DNA of 64,000 nucleotides from Actinernus sp. WN-2022 (Eukaryota > Cnidaria > Anthozoa > Actiniaria > Actinernidae). The notes beneath the pieces are model-generated. The model did not search any database. It saw only the letters and a program-made list of their open reading frames with translations, and had not been told where the DNA came from. Below, piece by piece: positions 1 through 12,700 of the stretch (position 1 is its first letter; each line of letters starts with the position of its first letter). The position numbers and the translations under genes were made by a program. The DNA lies in assembly GCA_030867875.1 (NCBI GenBank), contig JAOWCC010000577.1:158898344-158962343 (forward strand), in the 5' to 3' direction.

Positions 1-450
1 TTAAAATGATTCAATGCTCATGAAATTTACAGGGCCAGGGTATATAGTACATTTTGAATTTCAGGTGAAAAGATTTAACAAAATATTTATCGACTAGTTT
101 TCGAATTAAAGCTTCCTTAGCAGATACGTTACTATTTTGAGTAAAATGAGCATATTTATTACATTACTTATTATTCCATAAACCGGAATCGAATAAAGCA
201 AATGGAATGAAATTTTCATGGCAAGTAGTCCTATCTCACAGGTATGACATATGCTAAAAAGATCGCTTGAATCGGTCCGGAAAACACAGTTCTCGACGAC
301 TAAACAGGAAGTAAGGCGAATTGTTAATTTTTTTAATGAAAATATTCAACCCATTTTTTTTCGAAAACGCTCATACAATTTTTTTAAACTTTGCAGTCTC
401 GAAGGTCTACATTTAGACTACAAGGGAATCTAGGTCGTTTTAAAAGTTTA
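1..450. other. Intergenic, no gene seen
   Basis: AT-rich sequence with only short, low-complexity open frames. No exon with splice signals and no recognisable repeat boundary is visible before the dispersed repeat that begins near 451. Confidence 0.5.
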
Positions 451-666
451 GGTCTAGATTTCGAGAAAATTGATATGTAAAATACATGACGTCGACGCTG
501 TGTTACTATGGTAACACAGATGTCAAACAAACGTACATTTTTTGAAAGTTTATTCTATTTCTAGTAAATGCATGGGTAAGTAGCTAGCCCGACCGAGTTC
601 TGACAGTGGAGTATCAGCCGTTCAAAGTGGGTATGGTGCGTCCCTGGAAAATCCAGGCGAGCCACC
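451..666 (+). repeat. Dispersed repeat, copy 1
   Basis: About 215 bp that recurs with high identity at 35377-35595 inside a RHEB intron. Both copies share a start reading GGTCTAGATTTCGAG and an end reading CCAGGCGAGCCA. The first copy is interrupted immediately after this end by a TTAA-flanked element; the second holds one TTAA at the equivalent place. The class is not recognised. Confidence 0.75.
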
Positions 667-1379
667 TTAAAGTGCCTATAACCCCCAAAATTATTATTTT
701 TTAATTGAAACTTTAAACCATTATTTAGAACTTAAGGCAAAAATAGGAGGCTAAAACTCAACAGTATTTTTTTTACGGCGTTTCAAAGTTGAGAACCAGA
801 ACATGTGGTCGTCAGTTTTCAATTCCCTTTGGGAGCCTGGAGACCAGTGGCCTGTGACGTGTATGTAGTCAGGCGTTCGTTCAATCCTTTACAAACGTCT
901 TATTTCGGCGACTCTTGCAAGCTCACCACATGATAAATATCCAATGAAATATCACCAAACTTGGTAAATTTACTAATTTCGTTGTGCTCTTTCTTGTGAT
1001 GGAGTTTATTTCCTATTGATTAGACTATAATAGGACGTTTTTCCTTTTTGAATTCTTTTTCTTATTCAGATTTTCCAACTCCTTTGAGAATACCAAGACA
1101 ATAGTCTAAATTAAAGGAACAAAAGAAACCGTGCAAAGGATTCTGGTAGTTGTAGTACGATGCGCCCGATTGACGTCATAATTCCAGGCCCTCACCAAGA
1201 TTCGCGCTGACTTCCAACTGGAAACAGGAAGCCCAAAACCGGGTTGTTTTCGCTAACTTTGACTCCAGTAAAACCGTCGAAGTTTAGTTTTTTCACTTTT
1301 ATTTTTTCGAATTCTTTGTCGGGGCGCTATACAGAATAGACGTCAAAAATATTTTTTGGGGGGGTTATTGGCACTTTAA
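667..1379. mobile_element. MITE with TTAA ends
   Basis: Terminal inverted repeats begin TTAAAGTGCCTATAACCCCC on the left. The right end reversed is TTAAAGTGCCAATAACCCCC, a 19/20 match, and TTAA lies at both outer ends. About 713 bp, with no coding potential seen. TTAA targets are known for piggyBac and Kolobok-type transposases, so this is probably a non-autonomous relative. The homologous repeat at 35377-35595 supplies what looks like an empty site with a single TTAA. Confidence 0.75.
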
Positions 1380-2029
1380 GGGGGCACTAAGAATGTCGAT
1401 GGGCCCTAACTGAAGGGACTGTTGCATACGTTTAAAACCAACGCGAATTTGGCGATCTTGGCTTCTTCATAAAAAGGTACCCAGCGTAATCTGTTAAACA
1501 GTTTTACGTTAGAGGATCGAGGTGTAGCATCTAAGATAACTCGGGCACCTCTTGTAGTTGAAGTATTCTGTGTAGATTGTCTGCTACAGTTGTGCCACAG
1601 TATAATTCGTAACTGGGTTGATCATGGCGTAATGAACGCCTTCATCTTATTCAGCTTTGTTCATCAGTAGTATGTCAACATGATCGGTAAATAGCTCTGT
1701 CCATTTCAAGACCCAGCATTCAGACTGGACTTTCCCATTTCCAGTCTATGCCATGTCCAGGTGTTGACAGGCCTTGAAGGTGTCACTAATAACGTACACT
1801 AATCCAGGACTTCCCAGTACTTTATCAGGCTTTTCCAGGAGTATTTTGAAATCACCAAAAAGAACCGCACACAATTCAGGATTAAAACTGCTTTCAATGA
1901 CATGTTCAAGTTAAGTAAACACTTTTTAATCTTTAGGATTGAGTCAGTTTCTAGGAGTTTGTTTATTTTCCAGGACTTTCACCGACTCTCCGGAAGAAAA
2001 TAAATCCAGGATTTCCATGACTTATAGCC
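1380..2029. other. Intergenic, no gene seen
   Basis: Contains several CCAGGA/TCCAGG-rich stretches but no exon, RNA gene or clear repeat boundary that I can support. Confidence 0.4.
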
Positions 2030-2460
2030 ACGCACTGGGTACGCCAGGACCAATGTCTAAACCACATGCTTTCAACATTGCACACCACACCTTCAACGAC
2101 CGTTAATAACAACTGGTCTGTCTACGCCTTATAGGCACCCACTGGATACGCCAGGACCAATGTCTACTCATGTTTTCAACATTGCACACCGCACCTTCAA
2201 CGACCGTTAATAACAACTGGTCTGTCTACGCCTTATAGGCACCCACTGGATACGCCAGGACCAATGTCTACTCATGTTTTCAACATTGCACACCACACCT
2301 TCAACGACCGTTAATAACAACTGGTCTGTCTACGCCTTATAGGCACCCACTGGATACGCCAGGACCAATGTCTACTCATGTTTTCAACATTGCACACCAC
2401 ACTTCAACGACCGTTAATAACAACCAGTCTACGCCTTATAGTCACCCACTGTGTACGCCA
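2030..2460. repeat. Tandem repeat, about 104-bp unit, about 4 copies
   Basis: The phrase ACTGGATACGCCAGGACCAA recurs at about 2034 (variant), 2141, 2245 and 2349, giving a 104-bp period (107 for the first interval). Units also share TTCAACGACCGTTAATAACA. The first and last copies are the most diverged, as expected at array edges. Short ORFs across it are repeat artefacts. Confidence 0.9.
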
Positions 2461-2510
2461 CGGGACCCGAATGTCTACTCCTCATGCACAACAAACTTCT
2501 TCCTTTCCTC

Positions 2511-2678
2511 TGTATACAGCTCCAGTCATGTACAACAAACATTAATTTCCTCTGTATACAGCCCCAGTCATGCACATATACGAACTCATCAAGCTGTATA
2601 CAGCTCCAGTCATGTACAACAAACATTAATTTCCTCTGTATACAGCCCCAGTCATGCACATATACGAACTCGTCAAGC
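2511..2678. repeat. Tandem repeat, 84-bp unit, 2 copies
   Basis: Two nearly identical 84-bp units begin TGTATACAGCTCCAGTCATG at 2511 and 2595. Each contains a diverged internal half-repeat (TGTATACAGCCCCAGTCATG), so the array probably grew from a roughly 42-bp unit. It directly follows the 104-bp array. Confidence 0.85.
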
Positions 2679-3768
2679 TTCTCAGTAACCTGGGAACTAC
2701 AGAAATACTCCAAAAACATTATTAATCACATTGACCGCAAACTAATTAACTGACATGACATTAAAATAGCAAGTTTTGACCCCTGCCTGCATAAATCTGT
2801 TCCGATATCGTGTTTGGAGACGTCGTTTTGAATTCTGCGTTAGACCGATTGGGCAGAATAGTTCGTTGCCGTGACTGAATTTCAGCCGTCCGAACCAGAG
2901 ACGGCTGGAATTCAGGCTACTGAATGTGCTCAGTTGCGCTTTCATGGTTTGGTTCGCCATTTACAAAGCAAGAATTGCAGCAAATTATCAAAAGATTCAT
3001 ATATTTTGGGGTCAATAAAAATTCCTTTACAAGAATAATAAGGTTGGGAAGATGTCAAAAGGAAAATAGTTTTACGCGTCGGCGCGGTAGCCGTATAATC
3101 TGATCTGAGAAACTCATTCATCCTACATCGATAACACCGTCATGGACCTATTATGCAATTTCCCACTTATGACATCGAAAAAGAAAAAAACCAGCCCATT
3201 TTAAGACTTGGACCCGCTTACGCGGTCCGAGTAATGACTGAACCAAGGAAGAAGACGATCGCAGGCTATAGTCATGTTTTATTCTCGTGGTAATGTACTG
3301 CAAGTGTCCAAATGCACAATACTGTATAAATCATATCCGATCACTAACAAACCACCGAAGGGAATTATTAATATTACCACATTTCTGATTACTCCCCACA
3401 GTAAAAACAAGTATTTATCGGGCTCTTGGCACGAAATAACGATTAAACATGGGAGGTTACAGTTACTCTAGGTAATAATGCTTCCCTGATATTAATATAG
3501 GTGGCACATAATTATTGCTATGAGACGCCCTTAATAGTCCCGTTTCGTATTCGAAAATTACCGCTGAATGCGGGGACTGATAAAGGCATTTGCTCAGTCT
3601 CATTCTGAAGTTAAACATTCATAAAATCCCAGTGACGTGCAAACTCGAAACTACAACAATACGTAGTTGTGAATAGCCCACCTCGCTGGTAATTTAGAAT
3701 ACGAAACTGGTCTCTTGATTCGTTTTCTCCTGTCCCATGCGTTAAATGTTCATCTTATACTCTAGGTG
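2679..3768. other. KANSL2 3' flank / probable 3' UTR
   Basis: No gene seen. A small hairpin (2874-2915) has arms TGAATTTCAGCCGTC and GACGGCTGGAATTCA, resembling the longer fold-back at 26781-26874. The part next to the KANSL2 stop is probably its 3' untranslated region; a minus-strand AATAAA lies at 3278-3283. Confidence 0.45.
3278..3283 (-). terminator. Candidate poly(A) signal of KANSL2-like gene
   Basis: Minus strand reads AATAAA about 490 nt past the TAA stop at 3771-3769. This hexamer is common in AT-rich DNA, so the assignment is only positional. Confidence 0.35.
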
Positions 3769-6700
3769 TTACGTATTGCTTGACTTGGACTCCTCAATAA
3801 GAGGCGACTTGGAGGAAACGGAGACATCTGCGGACGACTTGGACTCTTTTGCCGACTCTGAGTCCACATAAGAGCTCGTGTCATCCAACCCTTCTTTCAC
3901 CATTGCTTTATCCTTCCCCGCACTAGCACTTTGGATTACTTTACCACGCTGACCTCCAATATCTTCTTTTGACGAATTATCTTTACTTTCATATGAAACC
4001 TTTTCAAATGCCACGCTCTTCTTTGGTCCATCATTTCCCGACGAACACGGGAGCTCTGCTTGAACCGTCAAAGCTGAAATGCTTGATGCATGTTTCTCCA
4101 ACTCATGGCAATTTTCTAATAGAGCTGGCTTTTCCTTCGTTGTACCCGTTATAGATTTTAACGGCACATTTGACGAAGCAGTTTGAAGAGTACCTGGAGA
4201 AACTAACGTACTAAGGGGAGAAGAAACTGCAGAAGGCGTGGACGAGGAAGCAGTAAATTTGCCAGTTACTGATGTTGACGCCCCTCCTTCCGAACACACA
4301 GCGGCAACTGTGGTAGCTGCACTATTACAGGCTGTAGATGCTAAGCAAGTAGTAGTAGCAACATATGTTTTGGCTGTTGAGAGTGTAGCTGAAACAGAAG
4401 TAGCACCAATGGAAATTCCGGAGTTCACATTTGTTTCTGGTAGACTCGTAGCAGTCACTGAACTACTAGGGACCAAGGTTTTTAATGAATCTGGCCGAAC
4501 TGAAACAGAATCACTCGAGGCAGGGGTTATCGAAGTGGTGGCCCCAGTCGAAGTACTAGAGCTACTAGGAGCTCGAGAGGTTGTACTTGTTAGAGCAAGT
4601 GACGCAGAAGTACTGGAAGCTCCAGAAGCACAACCAGAAGAATCGGCTGCTACTGGGGTGCTCGCCATGCTTGTACTAGCAGAAGATGACAACACAGAGG
4701 CGACTCCAGCTCCACCGCACACCGCGACTAAACTAGCTACGAGCTGATTAGGTGAAATAGTCTGGATACCTGCAGCAGGGGAATCCACGGACGCGGGACT
4801 CGACATTTGTTGAGGGGTAGACTCTGCAGATCTTGCGGCTGCCACCGATGAAGGCATCTCACTAGGAATTGGCTCAACTTCCATTTTCTCAACTCCAGAT
4901 ACTTGAACCAACGGTGGCACGTTAGTACTTGTATTTTGAATCTTCGTAATGGTGGATGTTGAAGGAAGAGTGCTTGTCTCAGGTGTACTCGTAGGCTGGG
5001 TGGGGTGTGGCGGGGGAACGAGGGCGCTCGACCTCTCCTGTAGTGCCTTGGGGATTGGTAGCTCCTTGTCTATTCTCGTGGGCAGAAGTACTGCTTGTGT
5101 ATCTGTTATAAGCTGAGATCGCTCTAACTCTTTTTGTAACTCCGCTTCTTTCATTTCTTTCTCTTTTTCTTTACGTAGTCTGAAATAGAAACAATGCAGA
5201 AACAAGTTACCAGTGGATTTCAGTCGTGAGGTGGTTGTACTGTAACTAAAGCCCAATTTACATAACAAGCATTTGGGGCACGACACTCCAAAATTTTGGT
5301 ATAAACTTCATATTTTTGTCGTGTAAATGGAAATGTTCCGGGTAAAAAACTTTGTCTCGGCCCCGGCGCCTGTTTGGAGTCGGATTAAATGTATGCATTG
5401 TAATTGGAAACTCGGACGATACAATGTAGACTGTGAACAAGTCCCTTTATTTTTCTTGGTCATTCCTTTTCATGGACGTGCGAAGATTGAGCTAGCCTGC
5501 TTGCCGGCTCTTGTGTATGTTTTTCGGTCAAGTTTTTTTCGGATTGGGTTACCTGTGGCGCGGGGTCAAAATGGGGCGAAGAAGGGAAAGAAAAAAGATA
5601 CTTCCCTTCCTCGCCCCTTTTGACCGCGCGCTACGGGTAACCCAATCCGGATAAAATTGACCTAAAAAATACAGAGAGCCGGCAAGCGAGTCGAATGCCT
5701 TACGTCCGTTTGTCCCTCTCTCTCCCCTCCCCAGTGGATTGTTTTAGACTTGGTCCTATTTCCCGCTCGGTCAAAATTAGTGAAAACATGTATTGGTGAG
5801 AAAAACACGGAAAGTGACCAAGAAAAATAAGAGATTTTGCTCACAGTCTAAGAACAATGTTGAAGCCAATTGAATGTTAGCCTGCGTTTCGTTTTTCGGG
5901 TTTGTCCTCATAAAAACACTGGCTGTTAGGTCATGATGCCTGTAACTTTCTCTGGCTTCCTTTGTGAAGTTCCACAGTTAGCCTGCGAACAGGCTCATGA
6001 CGGACGCTATAGACCTTTCCCACGCGGCAGCCATCTTGGAATAAACCTATTGTTAATGCTTATCCAGCCTCGGTTAAACACGTTTGAGACCGAGGCTGGG
6101 TAAGCATTAACAATAGGTTTATTCCAAGATGGCCGCCGTGTGGGAAAGGTCTATACAAACGCCCCTACATTGACCATCATTAGACTTGGTTCAGACGCCG
6201 TTCCACGTCCACTCGTACCGAACGCAATTGAAACAAAGGATAATAACTGGGTGGCTATGTTAATCTAATTAGGTTCGGCACTTGAGTGCAGCTGCATCTG
6301 AAACGGGCCTAAGATACCAAATCTGATTTACACGTGCATAGTTTTCGTTGTAGAATGGACCAATAGGACTTTTGTGTCAAAAAATTAGATGCAGATATTC
6401 AAATTTGTATTGCATCCGTGCAGGCTCTCCCTCTCATGAGCCTGTTGAGCCCGTTCGCAGGCTAAGGGAAAGATTATAGAGAAGATTCAATGGTGTTTCT
6501 TCCTGATTCCATGCAAAACCTCGCTGGATCCTCCAGTAATGGGGACTGTGCTGTTATAGTATCGCTTTTTCACAGTCAAGCTGCTCTATGTATATGGCTT
6601 ACTTGTCGCGTTCTCTGGCTTCCTCTAAGTCCTTCTGTACGTCACATCTGGCTGGTTTGTCTGGCAGCCTCATGTGTAGTCTGCATGTGGTATGAGGGTA

Positions 6701-9700
6701 GATTCTGGGTATAATATTACTGCATGTGGTTTCATAGTCTCCTGACATAAAGGAACAGCTCTGGAACAACAGCTGATGTGGATCATGGCCGATGTCTAGA
6801 GGGGACGTCAAGGTTATAACTATGAATTCATATTGCTGCTGTCCCTTAGAGTGGCTAGGGAGGGTTTGGGGTACAACTGAGGACAATAACCCTTCCCCAT
6901 GGTAGTACAAAATAGATGTCATTGAACAGATTTTTTAAAGCAAAAATTAAAACAATTGATGTATGCCTTCTTACAGATGCACAAATGACGTCAAAACGTT
7001 AAGAGAAACAGACGTATGCCACGAGGCGCAGTCGAGTAACTGACGTTCTCGTCAGGCACTGTGACATCACCTGTGCATCTGTACTCTAATAGATCATAGT
7101 TATCGACCAACTAAAGCATTGCGCTCGCATTTTGCTCTGTTTATTGTATTATACATAATACGCATGTACTAAACTAGGGGTAGTTAATTTTTATGCCAGG
7201 CTAGTAGATCAGTTTGACACGATGGGTCACTAGTTCCTGTACAAACTAGTGATATAAACACTGTAATCAACTAAAGTCCATTGAGGTATGCTAACCGCCG
7301 TGGAAAGCGAGTAGCAGCTGACGTTTCGAGCGCCAGCCCTTCGTCAGAGCAAAAGAGGGAATTGTGGGTGGGGGAACGGTTTATATAGTGTTGAGTGCAT
7401 GATTACCGCTGAGGAAACATGCACTCGGATCAACTGGGATCAAAGAAAATTGCGCCATGCAAAGTGTTGAGTGCATGATCAGTTTGAGAATTTGCCAGAT
7501 GGACAAAGAGACAAATTAGGCTTCTTAGTGAAATGAGGTATTCGGGCAATATTCAGTTTTCTTCTCACCCGGCTGCCTAGCCTGCGTCGCATCCGAACTG
7601 AACCCCGATTAACTTAACCGGGGTTCAGTTCGGAAGCGACGCAGGCTAACCCTGCCAAACTCTCTTAAAAGTCATAGCAAAGGATACGCTTCATGCAGTA
7701 CTTGGTGAGGGGTAGGATCTTATCCGTGCACCTAATGCCATCAGCAACATAAGTACATCTCAGGTGCGGCATATTCTGATGCCGAGGGCTGGTTCCCAGT
7801 CTCTTATCCTTAGCTTGCTTGTGAAGTAAGGCCTCTGCTCCATGACGTCTGCGATAAGGAAGAGGGCCAAGAATCTCCGAGGGAGTTAGAGAGCAATCAC
7901 CTACAAGTGAACAAATAAAATATTCTATTTGTTATAGCAGGCTGCTGAATGCAGATAAAGAATCCACAATAAACCTAACCAACATACTGTTGGTGCCCGA
8001 GCTGGGAATCGAACCCTGGACTGCAGTGCTGAGAGGCAAGCATTTTAACACTGCACCAACCTGTATTCCCGTGTAGAAACAGAATGATGCCTTTTTGACA
8101 TTGCAGCTTTAAAAAAGGAATTAAGAAGGTTCGGCTAAACTGCAGAATACCCCGTAACTCTATCTATCCTTTGCGTGCCGGTGGCTACGGCTTAGCAATC
8201 CAAGTTAGTGGGTTAGGGTTAGGGTTAGGTTAGTTGTATATATTATTTGAAACTACACTCATGCTCACGCTCCCTCGTTTATGATGCATAGCAACATTTC
8301 TAATGAAAACCCCTTCGTTTTTCGACGGGGTATTCTGCAGTTGCTCCGAAGGTTCTGCTTCCTTTTCTTTACTACTGATTTCAGTGTTATGTGCATTGGT
8401 CAATCATTCAACGTACTCATTCGACAATCATTCATTTCAACATGCTTTGAAATCAGGTTCACTGGTTTTGAGATACTGAATTGAATTGTGTTGGTGCTTT
8501 TTTATATTCCGGGTACTCAACAGACTTCCCCAACATGCGTTAACAATCACAAGTGGTGGAAATTTGCACTGAATCTTGTGTTGAATGATTTCCTCAAACA
8601 CCAGTATTGAAAAACTGCCTACAGATGCATGTGACACTGAAATCGGTTGTAAACAGTTTTTATGTCACAAGCAAGTACATCTACCCTACAATACAAAAAG
8701 TACCCTTCTGCATTAGGTTTATTGACCTACAATCTTTCTTCCTTAACGAAGAGAGTTCTTTGAAAGAGTACATTCTGTACTATTATAAATTTGTTGAATA
8801 TCAATGAATGGCTTTCCAGACAAATAAGAAAATGAACAAGTTTGACTGGTGTTTTCAAGTTTCAAGGTTGTAGACACTACTTTTCTTTCTATATTTCTTT
8901 AGACTGTGTTTATTGGAGTGTATAAAGGAGCCATGCTAATAGCCCTGGTGTAACAACTGTACCCGGAATCCTAGCAGATTTGGACCCCCAGCAGATATCC
9001 ACTAGCGGATTTGGACCCCTGGTCCATATCCGCTAGTGAGTTCATACCCCCGGGGGTCCAAATCTGCTAGTGGTTATGGACCCCTCTCGCAGATTTGGAC
9101 CCCCATATTTACGGGTCTCAGTGAAACAAGAAATCCAAGAAACACTAAAAGAAGTAACGAGGAACACAAGCAGCTGAGAATAGATCAGTAAGTTGTGTCT
9201 TACAGAAAACTAAGACCTGTTTCAAACATGCCGACCCAGCACTGAACTTAACTGGAGTTTTATTTGTTTCAAACAGGCCTAACTGTTGACTACAGTTTTA
9301 ATCACAAATAAAGAATGAAATGTTGCTGCATTACCGCAGTGTTAGCGTATAGGTGGAACAAGGCGCGCTTTTCGTATTGTTTGGCAAACTTTTAGTTTTA
9401 CTTCAGTGCTTTGGTTGCATTCAACATTCTGCCTGAAGCAGATTTTTCACACTCTTCCTGAGGCCGACTTTTCAAACCGTTTTTGTAGGAGCCGGGTCCA
9501 AATCTGCAAAGGAGGGTCCATATCCACTACGGGGGTTCCAAATCCGCTGTGACACTCGAGCTATTAGCATATTCAAAATATAAATCTTAGTTTATAACTC
9601 GTACGTGTAGATACAACACTCAAATAATAAAAAAATACTGTTTAACATTTACTTGATGTAGAACTGATCTTAAAATGGTTTAAAAAAAATTGTAATTATA

Positions 9701-12700
9701 CACTTCAACTATGATTATGTTATACTCTCATCAAATAAAAGAGGATCCTGGATTTACAGTAGAGTTTTTAGCATAAAAATAAAATTCAGTTCAACATCTT
9801 AACCAACCTGTCTCCTCTTCTTCCTCAGCCTGGATGACTTGGGAGTATTTTCTTCTCTTTTCCTGCAGTACATGAACAAGTCTCTTGTACTGGGACATGT
9901 ACAGAGTCTTGAGCCTTACCATTTTATCACAACATGCTCTTGTTGCCTCATCTAATGTCCACACCCCTGCATGCCTGACAGTGGACAACAAAAGATCTTT
10001 TGATTCCAGAAAATGTACACTTTACTGCAGTCTGTTTCATACTATAGTATGTACATACCCTCATGGAAAAACAGACATTGTTTGAAATTATTGCATATCA
10101 TTGGGGTGCAGGTTGACCAGTCGTAAAACACTCGCCTATCACTGCTGCAGTCCTGGCTTCGATTCCCAGCTCTGGCCCCATGTGAGTCAGGTTTGTTGTT
10201 GATTCCTTATGTGCATTCAAGGCTTTTTCTCTGGGTTCTCCGATTTTCCTCCCTCCGTAAAAATATACATGCAAGTCGAGACTGTGTTGTGTCCAAAATG
10301 GTTACATGTAAATGTAGTGAGGTGTGTGTGAGGAGTAAAAGCAGTTCCACATCAGCTTTAAGCTGCCATAATAATCAGCCTGCTACAACAAACTATTATG
10401 ATTATCATTACAATAACATGCTCTCTGAATTTCTAACGAGATGCATCATTGCTCCGACTGGTCGATATCCATATTAGCATACAATGGAGGACTTGTTCCT
10501 GTAAAAACTATTGGTAGTGTAGGTTGCCATTGGCGGATAACATAGACACTGGCATAATTTAAGGTATGCTAACCACTGTGGGAAGTGAGTAGCAGCTGAC
10601 ATATATAGTGTTAAATCCTTCACCAGAGCAAAAGAGCACACATATATTAGAGTACAGGTGTCATGTTTTGCATGAAATTGTGTTGTATCCTCCTTTTCAC
10701 TTATTATTGTATAACATACAGCAAGTCATTTTGATATGTGTCCATCCTCTTGTATATTGATGTACAGATGACTTCAAAACATGATGAGAACAGCAGTCAT
10801 GCCACTTGACTGCATCTTAATTGTGACATACAGTACTCTTTGTTCACCTCATGTTTTGACATCATCTGTGCACCTACGTACAAGAGGACAGGTGCATGGC
10901 AAAATGATATCTACAGTGTATTTAGCAACCCAACTGGACCTAGTGAAGAGATGACAAACACGTAATTTTCGAGTTCGCAAGTTACCGACCACTTACCAAC
11001 CACTTACCAACCACTTACCGACCACTTACCGACCACTTACCGACACAGTTTTACCGACCACTTACCGACCACTTACCAACCACTTACCGACCACTTACCG
11101 ACCACTTACCAACCACTTACCGACCACTTACCGACCACTTACCGACCACTTACCGACCACTTACCGACCACTTACCGACCACTTACCAACCACTTACCAA
11201 CCACTTACCGACCACTTACCGACCACTTACCGACCACTTACCGACCACTTACCGACCACTTACCGACCACTTACCGACCACTTACCGACCACTTACCGAC
11301 CACTTACCGACCACTTACCGACCACTTTTTTTCGGTGCAGATTGTTCACTTTAGCCCTCTGGTAATATGGTGCTATAAAATTATAACTAGTGCATACAGT
11401 TTGTGTTCTCAGCAAATTGATTGCTTGAATTACTGTAAGTATTAATCAAGTGGTACAAACAGGTTAGCCCCTCCTCTTTTCACACATTTGGAATGCAAAA
11501 ATTGACATTCAAATTGCGGATCAGTGGAGAAGAAAAAAACAGCCAGGCATATTACCTAAGAACATCTTCTTCCTCACTGTCAACAGACTCTGCATCGCTG
11601 TCTACATCCCCATGCCAGGCACTGTCAACTTTGAGGGAACCACCTATTCCACATTCCACACCCTCATCTAAACACAGAATATAATCAATAATTTATATAA
11701 AAGTAAATAAATAAATCTACTAAATATCACTAAATAAGTTATATAAAATGTATATTAGGAAAGAAAGAGCAGGCAACTTCTGACGGGTCCAATATTTTCT
11801 TTAAAATGTTTCGACCTTCATCTTCTTTTTTAAAATTTAAATTTTTATTAACTTATACCACGCAAATTCAACATGCGTTTTCAAATGTGCCTTACAAACA
11901 AAGATATACACGTCAATAAATAAGTTATCAAATAACTAACTAACCTTAACACTATTAAAACACATGTTGCATCATCGAAAAGCTTCTTTAAAAACATGAG
12001 TCTTAAGGACTTTCTTAAAAAATACAATAGGGTCAGTACACCTAAGATATAATGGCAACTTATTCCATAGGTTCGGAGCAGCAGCAACAAAGGCCCTGTA
12101 ACCGAGAGTAGCCAGAGTCTTTACAGAGGGAGGTGTCAAATAGAGTCCATTAGATTTTACAGAAATGAGTTCATTAATATACTTAGGAGCAAGTCCGTGG
12201 ATGGCTTTAAAAGTAATTAATATGATTTAAAAAATTATGCAAACTTAATAGGTAACCAATGTAGTTCTAGTAGAAATGGCAAAGTATGACAGAACCTAGG
12301 CGCACGATAGATTAATCTAGCAGCAGCATTTTGAACTCATTGCAGTTTACCCAATTGTGAGTTCGGTAGTCCATAGAGCAATGCGTTACAATAATATAAG
12401 CGATTAGTGACAAAAGAATGGATGCGAGTTTCTATAGAATCACAACTGATATATTTTCGAATCCGGGATAATAATAATAATAATAATAATACAAATATTT
12501 ACAGAGGGTGCCACACACACCCGAAGGTGTCTTTCATGAGGGCCCGCTAAGTAAACATAACATTAAAAACAAGTATACTTTAAAAAACACTGAAAAACTA
12601 TAATAGAAACTACTTTAAGAATGCTAAAAAACCATAAAGACTTACTAATGCATAAAAATTATGCATAAAAATTCCAAAAACCAAGTTTAAATTGAGCTAA

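Noticed and set aside
2368..2753. Overlapping frames with repeated CIQLQSCTTN-like units on both strands
   Set aside because: They translate the 84-bp and 104-bp tandem repeats, with no start, splice or family support.
4238..4747. 169-codon plus-strand open frame with Val/Glu/Ala-rich product
   Set aside because: It is the antisense of the low-complexity Ser/Thr/Ala-rich last exon of KANSL2; the composition explains the long open frame.
7650..7688. KANSL2 exon 6 reading through to an in-frame TAA, suggesting a pseudogene
   Set aside because: A donor GC|GTATCC at 7688 joins exon 7 in phase and restores the expected His ligand, so the gene looks intact.
8205..8233. Telomere or telomere-proximal region
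   Set aside because: Only about four imperfect units, surrounded by an intron of a normal gene; not a chromosome end.
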